A stretch of DNA of 64,000 nucleotides. Source: Symbiotaphrina buchneri. Taxonomy: Eukaryota; Ascomycota; Symbiotaphrinales; Symbiotaphrinaceae. The stretch is from positions 601,463-665,462 of the forward strand of contig BCIG01000019.1 of the NCBI GenBank assembly GCA_001599915.1, given 5' to 3'. This document shows positions 47,993-59,340 of the stretch, one piece after another. The notes beneath the pieces are model-generated. The model did no database searches and was not told the origin of the DNA. It saw only the letters and a list, made by a program, of their open reading frames with translations. A program made the position numbers and the translations under genes. The number at the start of each line of letters is the position of its first letter. Within the stretch, counting starts at the first letter, position 1.

Positions 47993-49778
47993 CTAAGTGT
48001 CATCATCATCCAACTGCTTAAGCCTGCACAGCATGCCCATTCGCGCCATAACACCATTCAGCTTCCCCTTGACCGCATCCACCAAGCCCGTACCCTTACT
48101 CTCCCCCACTTTCCCCTGCGACGTCGCCAAACTGGCCAGTTTCTCATCATCAAGCATAGCATCGAGTTTCTCGCGCTTAGCTTCGTTCTCTTGCTTGACG
48201 ACGGCGAGGATCTCCTTGATGTGCGGGTAGGCGCTGAAGCGGTCGGGCAGCTTATCCCAGACGCGCGGGTCGGTGCCGCTGTGCACGCGGCTGTCGATGC
48301 GCGCGTACTCGGTCCAGAGGAAGGTGCGCGAGGTTTCCACCATTATTGTCATTTGGTCTGTAAGAAAAAGATGCAGGTTAGAAATCTGGTCTTGGACAAA
48401 GGGAAAAGCGCGCGATAGCTGGGGATATGTGAGGCTTACTTTCGAGGATCCGCCGCGGCTGGTTCTCCTGCAGCTGCATCTCCGTCTGGTAGCCCTCATT
48501 GAAGCCGCCGTGCGGGGTATGTCCGCCCTCGTAGCTGCCGCCGCCGGGCTTGAAGTCGTCGGAGCGGCCGAGACCATCGCCGTAGAGGCAGGCGAGGAAC
48601 TCGCTCGCGGAGTTGCGGTGGAAGTAGGGCAGGCGGAAGGTGTTGGAGGCGACGTCCCAGCGGGGGCCGAACCAGAGGAAGTCCGCCAGCGGGGTGTTAG
48701 GGTCGCGGGACTTGGCCGTGAGGACGGTATTGACGGAGGGGTCAGTGTGGTCGATGGAGGTCGCGTTCTGGGACGCGAACTTGGTCAGGTCGTACTTATA
48801 CGGCACGACGTTGCCGTGCCAGGCGACCAGGTCGAAGGGCGAGTGGTCCTGTTGGATCGCCTCGTACTTGCCGGTATTCTTGAGCACGATCGTGTGGGGG
48901 ACGTGCAGATCCTCGTCGATGTGCGCGACCGGGTACAGGAAGTCGCGGGCGTTGGCCAGGCCGTATCCGCCCAGCGGGCCCAGGTCCGGCAGCTCCCACG
49001 CGGAGCCCCAGACTTCGGTGATGTAGCCGCGCGCGGGCACGCCGGCCACGGGGTCCAGCTTGAACCGCACCCCGCGCTGGATCACGCAGATCTCTCCCGG
49101 CTGCAGATACAGCTTCCCGAACTCCGTCTGGATGTCCAGGTCCCCCTCTTGCGCGCAGATCAGGAAGTCTCCGTCTGTGTTGCAGAAGGCCCGCTGCTTC
49201 ATGGGCGCATTAATCATGTAGACGTAGAGTGCGAGACCTTCGCGCAGGTTCGGGTCGCCGCTGCCGCCTAGTGTGTGCAGCCCGTCGACGAAGTCGATGC
49301 TTTCGTCTGAGGAGGGAAGCGGGAATTGGCTCCATTCGACTTGCTCCGGCAGCGTGTCGACCTTGGGGTTGATGGACAGGAAGCAGTTCTCGATGTGCGC
49401 TTTGGATTGGATCTTGGTGTAGCCATCTATGAATCTCAAATCAGTACAAACATTTCATTCAGGGACAAGAGGGCACTTACTGTGCACAGCAGCAGGCCTA
49501 GCACGGTACATGTAAGTGCTCATATTATGCGACCGCGGCGCCGCAAAGGCCGAGTAAGTGATACCCTCAGTATACAGGCCAAAGCGGACCTCCTGGGGGT
49601 TGTTCTGCGCGACGGGCAAGGTGCCCGGGATGACCTCGGACATGTGGCGATTGCCCCATCCGGCCATGTACTCATAGGGATCCTCCTTGCGAGTCGGCTT
49701 GCGGCTCTGAAGGTCCGTGAAGTGGAAGGCCTTGCGGATGTCATCCACCTTCTTCCGAGGGACGATGGAGCCGACCAT
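47993..49778 (-). CDS. Homogentisate 1,2-dioxygenase homologue with C-terminal extension
   Basis: Three exons (49481-49778, 48440-49426, 47993-48357) give 549 residues. It starts near YMAGWGNRHMSEVIPGTLP and QNNPQEVRFGLYTEGITYSA. QRGVRFKLDPVAGVPARGYI, FDLVAWHGNVVPYKYDL (catalytic His), LPYFHRNSASEF (iron ligands His and Glu six apart) and GGHTPHGGF (third iron ligand His) follow, then QMTIMVETSRTFLWTEYAR. These are all the metal and substrate-loop motifs of homogentisate dioxygenase, which opens the ring of homogentisate to maleylacetoacetate. The usual length is about 445; here the family core is followed by some 100 extra charged residues. No maleylacetoacetate isomerase or fumarylacetoacetase gene is in the window, so the ring substrate may differ. 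Cytosolic by family. Confidence 0.92.
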
Positions 49779-50017
49779 TGTGAATAAGGATGAGTGCTGT
49801 GCTTTGCTACGATGGCTGATCCAAGTTTTCTTTGCTTGAGATGAAGAAAGAAAAGAAGGAGTTCACGAGGACGCTTGGTGGGTTGAAGCCGATAAAGTAG
49901 TAGTCTGGGTTGGAGTATGTGTGTGAGCTGTGAGTGGCCCAGTCGCTCATTTTCGGTGTGGGGTTGGGGTCTGGGGGCCGACGGACTGCACCGACAGCAG
50001 AGAGAGGCGACCTGCGG

Positions 50018-50028
50018 GTGGGGCTACC
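50018..50028 (+). promoter_or_regulatory. GTGGGGCTACC motif upstream of the dioxygenase gene
   Basis: About 240 bp upstream of the start codon at 49778. Identical over 11 bases to 43159-43169. Confidence 0.4.
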
Positions 50029-50433
50029 ATGCCACCTACCTCGCCCAAGGCGACCCAGCACATGCTCGTAAACCCCAGATGCAAGCTCAGCAAGGAAAAT
50101 TCACATTAGTGACAGCGTATTATACAGTCCATAGCAGTTCCCTGAAAACGGGTTACTTGCATAACACATGACCGCCCCCAGTTCTCTAGGCTTCTCGCAG
50201 GGATTCCCGCCGGCTATCGGCCTGAGTGTTCTGCTGGCTGGGCTCCCTGCCCTGGTAGAGTGTGGGGAGATTTCCCTTTTCCACTCCTGGCTGATTGTGC
50301 CCTACGTAATTACCAAGAAAGAAGCTTCTCGATCGCCGATTCTCCAGACATCACCATTTGGACTGTCTCAATTGAATATGCAAACTATAGACATTTCATT
50401 TCACAACAACGTATCTGCCTAACAAAAAGCAAT

Positions 50434-52146
50434 CTACCGCCTCCACGAGAGCACATCCTCCACCATATCCGTACACGCGCCCAAGTAATTCTTCTCCTCG
50501 CACAGAGCGCGCAACTTCTCCTCGTCCAACGCACTAGTAACCTTCTCCTTCTCCCTTAGGCAGTCAAACAGCGTCAGGCCCTCATTCTCAATACACTCGC
50601 GGCAAGCCTCGTAGACAACATCATGCGCCGGGTTGCGGCCCATACGGGGCGCGAGACCCATCATAACCGCCTCCGCCACGATCAGGCCCTTTGTAGATTT
50701 CAGATTATCCATCATGGCATTCGTATTAACGACCAAGCCAGCGAGGGCGAAATCAGCCTGGGACAGTGCACCAACAGCCATAACAAAGCTTTCCGGCACA
50801 GCCACCCACTCGAGATGCCAGGGCCCACTCGCGCGCTCAAAGTCCGAGACCATGCCATCGAGGACGAGCCCGGCATTAGAGCGCAGGACCTTCGACGCGG
50901 CCAGGATGACCTCTGAGGAAATGGGGTTGCGCTTCTGCGGCATAGTGCTGGAGGCGCCGCGGTGCGGCACGAACGGCTCCGACACCTCGCCCAGCTCGTT
51001 GGACGACATGATGATCAGGTCCAGCGCCACCTTGCCCAGCGTCCCGCCCACCAGCGCCAGGAAGTTGATCACCTCGGCCACCCCGTCGCGCGCTACGTGC
51101 CATGTGATGGATGGATTTGTTAGTCCTAGGTCTTTGGCCATCGCTTCGCGCACTTTCAGCCCATCGTTGCCTAGCGATGCGAGAGATCCGGCGGCGCCCC
51201 CGAATTGCACCATTAGGGCCCGTGGTTTCAGCTGCTCCAGCCGTTCTTGGTGCCGCTGTAGACCCGAAAGCCAGACTGCGCATTTGTAGCCGAACGTGAC
51301 GGGGAGTGCATGCTGCAGATGCGTCCTGCCCGCCATGGGCGTATCTAGTTCAACCCATTAGCAAGGCCACCCACGTATCTCCCACGGCCCCCGCCCCCGC
51401 CCCCAACCCTCCTAGCCCCCAAGGACAAAGGACACAAATACGAAATAACAAAAGAAACCAGAGCCACACACCTTTATACCTCTCCGCCAACACGCCCAAC
51501 GTCTTAATAACCCTCTTCAGCAGTGCCTCCACATGTTCCAGCCCCTCTTTCATCTGCAGCACGCTCGCCAAGTCCATGATATCCTGCGTCGTCGCGCCCC
51601 AGTGCACATAGCGGCCCTCGTCCCCGCACATGGCCGACAGCTGTCGCACCAGCGGCAGGATCGGGTACCCCACGATCTCCGTCTCGTGCCGCAGCCGCTC
51701 TAGATCTAGCTGCGAGGCTTTGGATTTGGAGGTTACGACGGAGCCAACGTGTGAGGGGATTACACCCGTCGCGGATTGCGCCCGTGCGAGCGCCGTCTCG
51801 GCGTCGATGCAGCGGCTGATGTAGGCGTTGTCGTCGAAGACCTAGGTGGGGAGGACGGTCAATTGGTTGCTCCTCTCTGCCGAAGTCCTCTTCTGCTCGT
51901 AGAGGGTATGAAAGGTGGGAACATGTATAGTGCCAATGAACGACCTACCTTCCGAATCTCCTCCGTCCCAAACAGCGTCCTAAAGATACTCGAATCAATC
52001 GCGCTTACAGACCCCATCTTGCGACTCTGCTGCTGCTGCAACCCCTGCAACCGTACAAGCCTGGGCAAAGTATTCAACGAAGGCGCAATGCGACGAGCCG
52101 ACAGAGTCAATGGAGCGCGGGCGAGGCAGAGGCGGCCAAATGCCAT
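50434..52146 (-). CDS. 3-carboxy-cis,cis-muconate cycloisomerase / adenylosuccinate-lyase-type enzyme, probably mitochondrial
   Basis: Three exons (51949-52146, 51472-51841, 50434-51344) give 492 residues. The first ATG starts a presequence-like N-terminus (MAFGRLCLARAPLTLSARR), rich in Arg, Leu and Ser with no acids. The fumarase/aspartase superfamily core has DDNAYISRCIDAETALARAQ, YVHWGATTQDIMD, TPMAGRTHLQHALPVTFGYK, FGGAAGSLASLG and the signature SSTMPQKRNPISSEV on the flexible catalytic loop. The order and the WGATTQD/AGRTHLQ pair match bacterial PcaB-type cycloisomerases. Ascomycete protocatechuate pathways usually use an unrelated beta-propeller enzyme, so a PcaB-type protein here is noteworthy. 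The substrate could be another dicarboxylate addition/elimination partner. Its neighbours are the dioxygenase and the thiolase. Confidence 0.88.
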
Positions 52147-52371
52147 TGAGCTTGCTTGCTTGCTTTCTAAGCCTTTCAATAGATTTGGCGCCGGGCAAGC
52201 GTGGCTGACGATGCGTGCGTGTGGTGAGAAAAGGGAAGGAGAGGCTTTGCGGGGAAGAACGGCAAAAGTCGCACACGACCCTAATTTTCTGCTGGCCGGC
52301 GTTTCGTCGGGCCCCGTAGCTGCTTGGGCGCCTGGGCCCCTAGAGCGGATGTGGAACGACTGGCTAGCTGG

Positions 52372-52378
52372 GCCCCAC
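52372..52378 (-). promoter_or_regulatory. GTGGGGC motif upstream of the cycloisomerase-type gene
   Basis: GCCCCAC on the plus strand, about 226 bp upstream of the start codon at 52146. Confidence 0.35.
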
Positions 52379-52556
52379 CGGGAATGCCCGAAGTTTTGGA
52401 AGCAGTTGGGGAAAGGCAGAAATGGACGTGGAGAGCTTCATGTGCACCGAGATTTTGCGCTTTTAGACGCAGCAGGTTATGGAGAGATGGGGATGCAGGG
52501 GTTGAAAGAGTATCTTATTTACATGGCTATAGAACGAAGAAAGCGATTCATTTTGG

Positions 52557-53952
52557 TTAATTCTCCCTGATGAACATCGACGCCACGCCCAGACCGGTGC
52601 TAGAATCACCGAGTCAGCAATCACTTGAAAATATAACTCAGAAGAAAGGCAGAAAACTTACCTAGCACACATGCTCACAACGCCGACCTCCTTATCCTGC
52701 CTCTTCAGCTCCGCAAACAACGTGGCCACCTGCCGGGTGCCCGTCGCACCAGTCGGGTGACCCAGCGCAATCGCGCCTCCCTTAGGGTTGACCTTATCGA
52801 TATCCAGGCCCAGCGTGCGAATGCAGTAGATAGTCTGGCTAGCAAACGCCTCGTTCAGCTCAAAGATATCCACATCCTTCTGCGCGATGCCCGTGAACTT
52901 ATACAGCGCGGGGATCGCCAGCGCGGGGCCAATGCCCATCTCATCCGGCGCACAGCCCTGCACCTGCGTGCCGATGAAGCGGCCCAGCGGCGTCAAGCCA
53001 TTCGCCTCGGCCCACGACCGGCGCGCCAGGATCGCCGCCGACGCGCCGTCCGAGATCTGCGACGAGTTCCCGGCCGTGCTGCCGCCGTCGGGCTTGAAGG
53101 CCGGCTTGAGCGACTGCAGTTTCTCAAGCGTGAGGCCGTGGCGGACGCCCTCGTCGCGCTCGACCAGCACGCCCGTCTCCTGGCCCTGGTCATCGATTTC
53201 GCCGACCATGGTGACCTTAACGATCTCATCCTCGAAAAGCCCGTTCTTCTGCGCCGCGCTGGCGCGCGAGTGCGACACGAACGCGTACTCGTCCTGGTCC
53301 TTGCGCGTAACGCCGTACCGCTCCGCCACATTCTCGCTCGTGATGCCCATGGGCATGAAGCAGTCGCGCGCATCTTTCACCTGGCTATCGCGCACGCGCG
53401 GCGAGACGTCGACGGGGATGCCCTTGGAGCCGTAGTTGCGCGACATGGACTCGACGCCGCCGGCGAGGCCGACGTCGATCTGCCCCACCAGGATCGAGTG
53501 CGAGATGTGCGTCAGCGCCTGCAGGCTGCTCGAGCACTGCCGGTTCGTCGTGTGGAAGGTCGTGCTGTTCGGGAAGCCGGCGTGGTTGAGTGCCGCCCGC
53601 CCGGTCTTTGCGAAACCTAGCTCCGCCATCACGTTCCCGATCATCACGTCGTTGACGTCGCCTTTTTGGATGTGCGCCCGCTCGACGGCGGCTTGCATGA
53701 CCTGTGGCGTGGGGCCGTCAGTAGGCACGTCTCTTGGTGGATAGGAGCGACGGAGAGAAGGAATTGAGGACTCACGGGCATCAGAATATCCTCAGGATAC
53801 GCATCCTTGAACCCGCCCTTGAAAGCCCGTCCGATGGGACTGCGCACCGCCGACAACAGCACCACATCGTTGGGGCTCTTCTCCCAGCTGCCGGGCGCCC
53901 TCCTCGCCACCGAGGTACTGAACTTCCGCGCCGCCTGTCTCGCAAACGACAT
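52557..53952 (-). CDS. Acetyl-CoA acyltransferase (thiolase), mitochondrial; beta-ketoadipyl-CoA thiolase-like by context
   Basis: Three exons (53776-53952, 52662-53701, 52557-52599) give 419 residues; the last exon encodes only STGLGVASMFIREN. The start MSFARQAARKFSTSVARRAP is a classical mitochondrial presequence. The core has VVLLSAVRSPIGRAFKGGFK, TNRQCSSSLQALTHI (nucleophilic Cys), GGVESMSRNYGS, ELNEAFASQTIYC (NEAF), NPKGGAIALGHPTGATGTRQ (GHP His) and, across the last splice, VSMCARSTGLG (second catalytic Cys). It would cleave a 3-oxoacyl-CoA to acetyl-CoA plus a shortened acyl-CoA. With the oxodicarboxylate carrier and CoA-transferase fragment nearby, 3-oxoadipyl-CoA is the likely substrate, though beta-oxidation cannot be excluded. 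Confidence 0.93.
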
Positions 53953-55380
53953 CGTTGCAATCGAAAAAATGTGTGGTGAGAGACTGGGGCTGTGATGACG
54001 AAAGGCCAATTAGTAGTAGTCAGGGCAAGCAAGGCGTGCGTAGGCCCTGAGGTCAGGAGGCGAGAACTATTCGGGTGCGTGTGCGGGTGCGTAGACGCTG
54101 TCACGACTCTCTGTTTCGGAACAAGTCAATTGCCGTGCCCGCAGGCCGAGAACGCAACCCCAGCGGGTCAAAGCTGAATTTTTTCGCTGGGCCGGAGTGT
54201 GCCGTGGAGAAAGGGCGAAATCCGAGCTTGGCAAGCCGTCACTCGCTGGCCTTTCTGTGCTTATGTGCTTATGTGGGGCCAGAACTATCGTTGGGGTAAG
54301 GACTGCCTGGCCAGGCGATGGCCCCCGAGATGAATTTATGCGTTCTACAGACGAAAATGGTGGCCCGAAATGGGCCGAGGAGTGCCGGAGGTTTTTGTCA
54401 GCGGATGGGTTGGAATAATCATCGGATATAGAGCTCGGCAGGGGGATTAATATGACGTGGGAAAGGATTAGTGGCAATTTTCGTGATTGAATAAGGTATC
54501 TGAGACGGGGGCGGATGATGCGATCTAGATCGCCTCTTCTAAAAACTGTGTGCGGTTCTGTGTAACATGTTCCGGTTCCCCATGAAAGTCACGTGTACAG
54601 CCTTCGCATCATGAAGAATAACATTTTGCACGCTCAAAATGATTGTGACAATATCTACCTTGAAAGGGGAATACTTTCAGTAACGGCGGATATATAGACT
54701 TCGCGGGGACCCTTCTAGTATTCACATCAGTAAATGTTCTCCGTCCTTTTTTTGAGTCTCATGTAGACATTCGGAAACCATTCGATAGTCTTTGAATGCA
54801 AGAAGTATACTGATCCTTTGAATGCTTTGAATAAAAAAAATTTTCAGGCTTGCTATACCGCTTGACCCATACCCCCTCATGTCTAGCAATGGTCTCCGAC
54901 TCCAGAAGTCCATTTCACAAATTATCATGGTGTTTTCAAGGAATTGCCCCAGATGTCTCGATTTTTATCTCATGATGAGAAGTTGAGGACTCCGGGTAGT
55001 TAAACACAAATATTGGGAACCGTGAACCCATAATTTGGAATACTGCTTCTGCCTCATAATTTTCAAACGAGCAGTATCAAGTTCCGATCCCAGCCAGGCG
55101 ATTTTGCAAGACATTTATCCCGTTTAGAAACGGCATTTCTCTTCGACTATTTTCCGCAGAACGCTTTCTGCATGAAGCAATCCCGGAGGGAAGCAGCTAA
55201 ACTCGTTGCACGCTCCGCAGCGATCGGATGCGCCTACCCGGTATGCCACGACTTCCGTTGCTGCAGCCATAAGCGACATCCTTTCCCTCCGGCCCTTCCC
55301 CACAAGAACCTCACCTCACCTCACCTCCCCAAACCGCCCATCTACACCATCTTTACGCTCCCCATCTGTCTTCCCTCGCG
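53953..55380. other. Divergent intergenic region, 1.4 kb
   Basis: The spacer between the thiolase and CitE-type genes. A CACGTG hexamer lies at about 54590 and an A/T-rich stretch at about 54770-54860. No coding frame is supported. Confidence 0.4.
54273..54279 (+). promoter_or_regulatory. GTGGGGC motif upstream of the thiolase gene
   Basis: About 320 bp upstream of the start codon at 53952. Confidence 0.35.
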
Positions 55381-56458
55381 ATGTCCTTCCTAGTCCCACG
55401 ATGCATGCTTTACGTGCCCTCATCAAACCCACGCATGCTTCTAAAATCACAACACGTCGCCGTCGACACGCTAGTCTACGACCTCGAAGACTCCGTGCCC
55501 ACCGCACGCAAAGCAGAGGCACGCGCCAACGTCGTGCAGCGGCTGGGCGAGGAGCGCACGGGCAAGGCGAATCAGTTCGTGCGCGTCAATAGTTTGGATA
55601 CGGAGTTTGCGCTGGAGGATTTGCTGGCGGTGGTGAGTTGCCTCTTGCATAGCAGACCTATTGATTTTGTATGAATGCATTGGTGGATGGAGGGCTGATT
55701 CTAAGATGGAGGAGGGAATAGTCGCCGGCGGGGAATCTGGACGGGATTACGCTGCCGAAGGTTGAGACGGCGGAGGATGTGTTGTTTGTAGGGAGCTTGC
55801 TGGAGAAGTTCGCAAGAAAGGAGGGGATTGAGAAAAGGAGGAAGATCTTTGCGTGTATCGAGAGTGCAAGGGCGGTGGTGAACCTGCGGGAGATCTGCGA
55901 GGCTGGAAGGGAGAAGGGGTGGTTACATGGGTTGATTGTAAGTCCCGCCGTATCTAGCCTTGCAGTTGCGGACTCGATCGCTGTTGCAGGACTGCCCATG
56001 GCTGACACTGCGGGCAATAGTTCGCAGCAGAAGACTACGCCGCCTCAACAGGCGTTACACGCACCTCATCACTGCTCGAACTCGTGCACGCCCGCCAAAC
56101 ACTCGTCACCTACGCGCGCGCATACCAGCTCTCAGCGATCGATCTGGTCTGCACAGCGCTGCACAAAGACAACGACGCCGCGTCGTCGGCAACGCTCCAG
56201 CGCGAGTGCCAGCAGGGCAAGGAGTTTGGATTTACGGGCAAGCAGGCGATCCATCCGAATCAGGTCGAGACGATACAAGATACATTTGGGCCCAGCCCGG
56301 CACGGGTGAAGTGGGCCCGCGCGGTGGTGGCCAGAGCGGAGGAGGAGGCTGCGAAGGGAACGGGGGCGTTTGTCCATGAGGGCCAGGTCGTGGATGCGCC
56401 GGTCGTGAAGGAGGCGAAGCGCATTGTGGAGGAAGCGGACATTTTCGGCATTTCGTGA
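55381..56458 (+). CDS. CitE/HpcH-family C-C lyase
   Basis: Three exons (55381-55632, 55722-55937, 56021-56458) give 301 residues. CMLYVPSSNPRMLLKS is the conserved N-terminal phosphate/CoA-binding strand and DTLVYDLEDSVPTARKAEAR the metal-binding DLEDSV helix. VRVNSLDTEFALEDL, GITLPKVETAEDV, IFACIESARAVVNLREI (substrate Glu), FAAEDYAASTGVTRTSS (second metal acid) and FTGKQAIHPNQVE follow. This matches citrate lyase beta-like, malyl-CoA and citramalyl-CoA lyases (TIM barrel, Mg2+-dependent). It would cleave or form a 3-hydroxyacyl-CoA such as malyl-CoA. Its cluster role may be an end-stage CoA-ester cleavage; this is inference. No targeting peptide is evident. It is divergent from the thiolase. 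Confidence 0.9.
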
Positions 56459-56586
56459 TTTGTTGCATAGTTTATTCGTATATACCACTCGATAACATCA
56501 GCGACTCATCGAGCCCAACAATAATATTGTACACCGTACCCCTGACTGTTAATTCATTGCTGTAGGGAGCTTCATACTCTGTGCTC

Positions 56587-56603
56587 GTGGGGCTTTGTGG
56601 GGC
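56587..56603 (+). promoter_or_regulatory. Tandem GTGGGGC pair upstream of the CoA-transferase fragment
   Basis: Two perfect GTGGGGC motifs start 10 bp apart (56587 and 56597), about one helical turn, 320 bp before the start codon at 56915. A close direct pair fits cooperative repressor or activator binding. Confidence 0.45.
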
Positions 56604-56914
56604 ATCTGCCGATTCCAGGTTCCGTCCCCACCGGTAGCTGCGCTCTGATTGGGCGGCTACCCCAATTTCCCTCTGGACCCGAATCTCGACTTCGCCCACG
56701 CAAACATTTACCCGCACCGAGAAACTCCGAGTGCCATCCGAGCGGCGGCGTCGACCGTCGGTAGGTACAGCTGGCAGCACCAAACCGCGCCAACGCCAAT
56801 TACACACTAAGGCACTGCCTGCCTTCTCCACATCCACACTCGTCAGTTTTCTTCACCGTCACCTCACCTCCGCCACTTCACCTCCCAAGGGTGTCCACGC
56901 CAACGAGCATCACA

Positions 56915-57200
56915 ATGCAGCCTCGCTCTCTACGGTCTCCGACGCTGTTCCTGTTCGCCGCGGCAGGCGGGCCAGGGCGGCGGGCGTTCTCCAGCAGCGT
57001 GCGGCGCGCGGCGATCAACAAGATCGTGGGGTCCGCCGAGGAGGCCATTGCGGACATGAAGCCCGACACGACGCTGCTGGTGGGCGGGTTCGGGTTCTCG
57101 GGCGTGCCGAATACGCTGATCAATGCGCTGCGCGACCGCGCCGATCTTAAGGGCTTTACGGTCGTGTCGAATAATGCGGGCATGCCGGGGGTTGGGCTTG
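56915..57200 (+). pseudogene. First exon only of a succinyl-CoA:3-oxoacid CoA-transferase (truncated gene)
   Basis: ATG 56915 opens MQPRSLRSPTLFLFAAAGG with RRAFSSSVRRAAINKIVGSA, a mitochondrial presequence followed by the CoA-transferase family I start. Next is DTTLLVGGFGFSGVPNTLI (the GGF-G-P loop), then GFTVVSNNAGMPGVGLG. A perfect GTGAGT donor follows at 57201, but only about 29 bp later a different gene begins. The remaining 400 or so residues, including the catalytic Glu, are absent downstream. In fungi this enzyme would activate acetoacetate or 3-oxoadipate ahead of the thiolase. The break appears to lie inside the first intron, so this copy cannot make an active enzyme unless the rest is encoded elsewhere. 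Confidence 0.8.
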
Positions 57201-57229
57201 GTGAGTGATTTTGTTCCTTTTTCTATGGA

Positions 57230-58956
57230 ATGACCGACGGAAACCAACCCAAGGAGGAGCACGGCTCTAGTCCTGCACCCAACCTATCACGCAACGATGT
57301 CTCACCAGCCAGCAGCGACGAGGAGAGTGTCTCCGCGCGCATCGAGCGACTGGGGCGCCAACGCCCGGCCAAATTCAAGAGCACGCTCTCCGAAGCCGGC
57401 TTCGTCTTCTCCGTCGTAGCATCACAGATGATGGGGGAGTACTTCGTCTCGGGCTTCACCGTGATCCTGCCCACGCTGCAGGAACGGCTAGCCATCCCCG
57501 CCGCGTCCGCAACCTGGCCGGCGTCGGCCTTCTCACTCGTCGCGGGGAGTTTCCTGTTGGTCTTTGGGCGGCTGGCGGACATGTACGGCGGGTACGTCGT
57601 GTTCATGTTCGGGCTCGCGTGGATGACGGCGTGGAGCCTGGTCGCGGGGTTTGCGCAGAATGAGCTCATGCTGGATTTCTGCCGTGCGCTGCAGGGCCTG
57701 GGGCCTGCGGCGTTTCTGCCCAGTGGCATTATGCTGATGGGCAGCGTGTACCGGCCCGGACCGAGGAAGAATCTGGTGTTTAGCATCTATGGCGCGTGTG
57801 CCCCGCTAGGATTCTTTCTGGGGATCTTCTTTGCTGGCTTGGGGGCGCAGTTTCTGGATTGGTATGTTCCTCTACCTGCGCTATATGTTTTGAGTGGTGT
57901 TGGAAAAGTTGGCTAATTGACCATCGCAGGCGATGGTATTTCTTCCTCGGCACGATCCTGCTCTTCATCATCACCGTGACCTCATATCTCTGCGTGCCGT
58001 CCGACCGGCACGAGCAGCGCTCTCTCGCCGTGAAGATGGACTGGGCCGGGACCGCACTGATCGTGCCAGCACTAATCCTGCTCGTCTTCGCCATCACCGA
58101 CTCCGCGCACGCGCCACACGGCTGGACGTCACCATACATCCTGGTGACACTCTTCGTGGGACTGAGCCTACTCGCGGGCGCCTTCTACGTCGAGGGCTGG
58201 GTGGCGGCCGACCCGCTGCTGCCCTTCTCGCTGCTGCGCATCCCGCAGATGACGCCGCTGACGGTGGCGCTGTTCTTCGCGTACGGCGCCATGGGCGTCT
58301 GGCTGCTGTACTCGGTGCTGTACGTGCAGAACAGCATGGGCGTGGCGCCGATGCTGACCGTGGCGTGGTTCGCCCCCAGCGCTATCGGCGGCTTGATCAT
58401 CGCCACCACCGGGGGTTTCTTCCTGCACCGCCTGCCCGGCACTATCTTGCTCGTTATTGCGGGCGTGGCACTTATCCTGGCGCCGCTGCTTTTCGCCATC
58501 GCGCCTGTCGACGCGCAGTACTGGGCGTATATCTTCCCGTCGATGCTGTGCATCACGATCGGCATCGACGTCACGTATAACATCACGAATATCTTCATCA
58601 CGTCCTCCACACCGCGGTCGCAGCAGGGCCTTGCGGGCGCCCTGATCAATAGCATTCTGTACCTGGGCATCAGCTTCTTCCTCGGCTTTGCTGACGTGGG
58701 CGCGACGGCGACGACGAACAAGGCGACGAGGGAGGGCGAGAACGAGCATGATGCCACGCGAAAGGGATATAAAGTTGCGTTCTGGTTCGGGGTCGCGCTC
58801 GCGGCCGTGGCGTTGGGGTTGCTGGTGGGATTCGTGAAGATAAAGAAGGCGCAGAGCGATCTGACGGTGGATGAGAAACGGGAGTTGGAGGAGGAGGCTG
58901 GGAGGGAGGGAGCTGGTGCTGGTGGTGCCAGTGGCTCTGCCGCTGCTGAGGCATGA
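57230..58956 (+). CDS. MFS transporter, DHA2/DHA14-like
   Basis: Two exons (57230-57861, 57930-58956) give 552 residues. A hydrophilic, Ser/Glu-rich N-terminus is followed by helices with FTVILPTLQERLAIPAASAT, LLVFGRLADMYGGYVVFMFG (loop motif A), DFCRALQGLGPAAFLPSGIM (motif B/C) and NLVFSIYGACAPLGFFLGIF. Later come FFAYGAMGVWLLYSVLYVQN, ITSSTPRSQQGLAGALINSI and a charged, Ala/Gly-rich C-terminus. This is a drug:H+ antiporter-type exporter family. Its start codon lies only about 29 bp after the splice donor of the truncated CoA-transferase exon, so transcription may depend on that gene's promoter. Export of toxic aromatics or product is possible; the substrate is unknown. Confidence 0.9.
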
Positions 58957-59340
58957 TAAGATGACGCTCGTATGATCTGGATCTGTATATAGATAGCATG
59001 ACATGTCTGCGATGGTTAGAAGCATGCATGGGCTTTAGCATTAGCTGCGTTTTGAAAGCATTTCCAAGGGATAAGGCATGATCAGATCTTTGTAGTTAGT
59101 AGATTGAATTTCTCCATTGATTCTGCCGTTCATTAGCCTACAGTGCTAATACCGCCCGAGCACTTGAAGTCAGGTCTAATATGCACAGTAGTAGTAGCAA
59201 ATCCCTCCTTTTCCATGATCATAGGTGAATGGCCTCCTTCCCAAGCCGGCCTTCTCCCCATCCTAAACATCCCATACCCGGAGATTGAAAACAACACGAT
59301 CCGCTTTCCACACCATCTCCACATCCCACTCACCCCTCTG
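58957..59340. other. Convergent intergenic spacer
   Basis: A 380-bp spacer between the transporter and regulator 3' ends. No feature is seen. Confidence 0.5.

Noticed and set aside
35646-52390. Similar CCGGGAA(A)TGCCC elements upstream of the VAO-type and cycloisomerase-type genes as a shared regulator site
   Set aside because: Only two copies with differing spacing were found; too weak to separate from chance.
52757-53620. Antisense open frame of 287 codons opposite the thiolase
   Set aside because: A shadow of a GC-rich coding strand with no domain and no promoter context.
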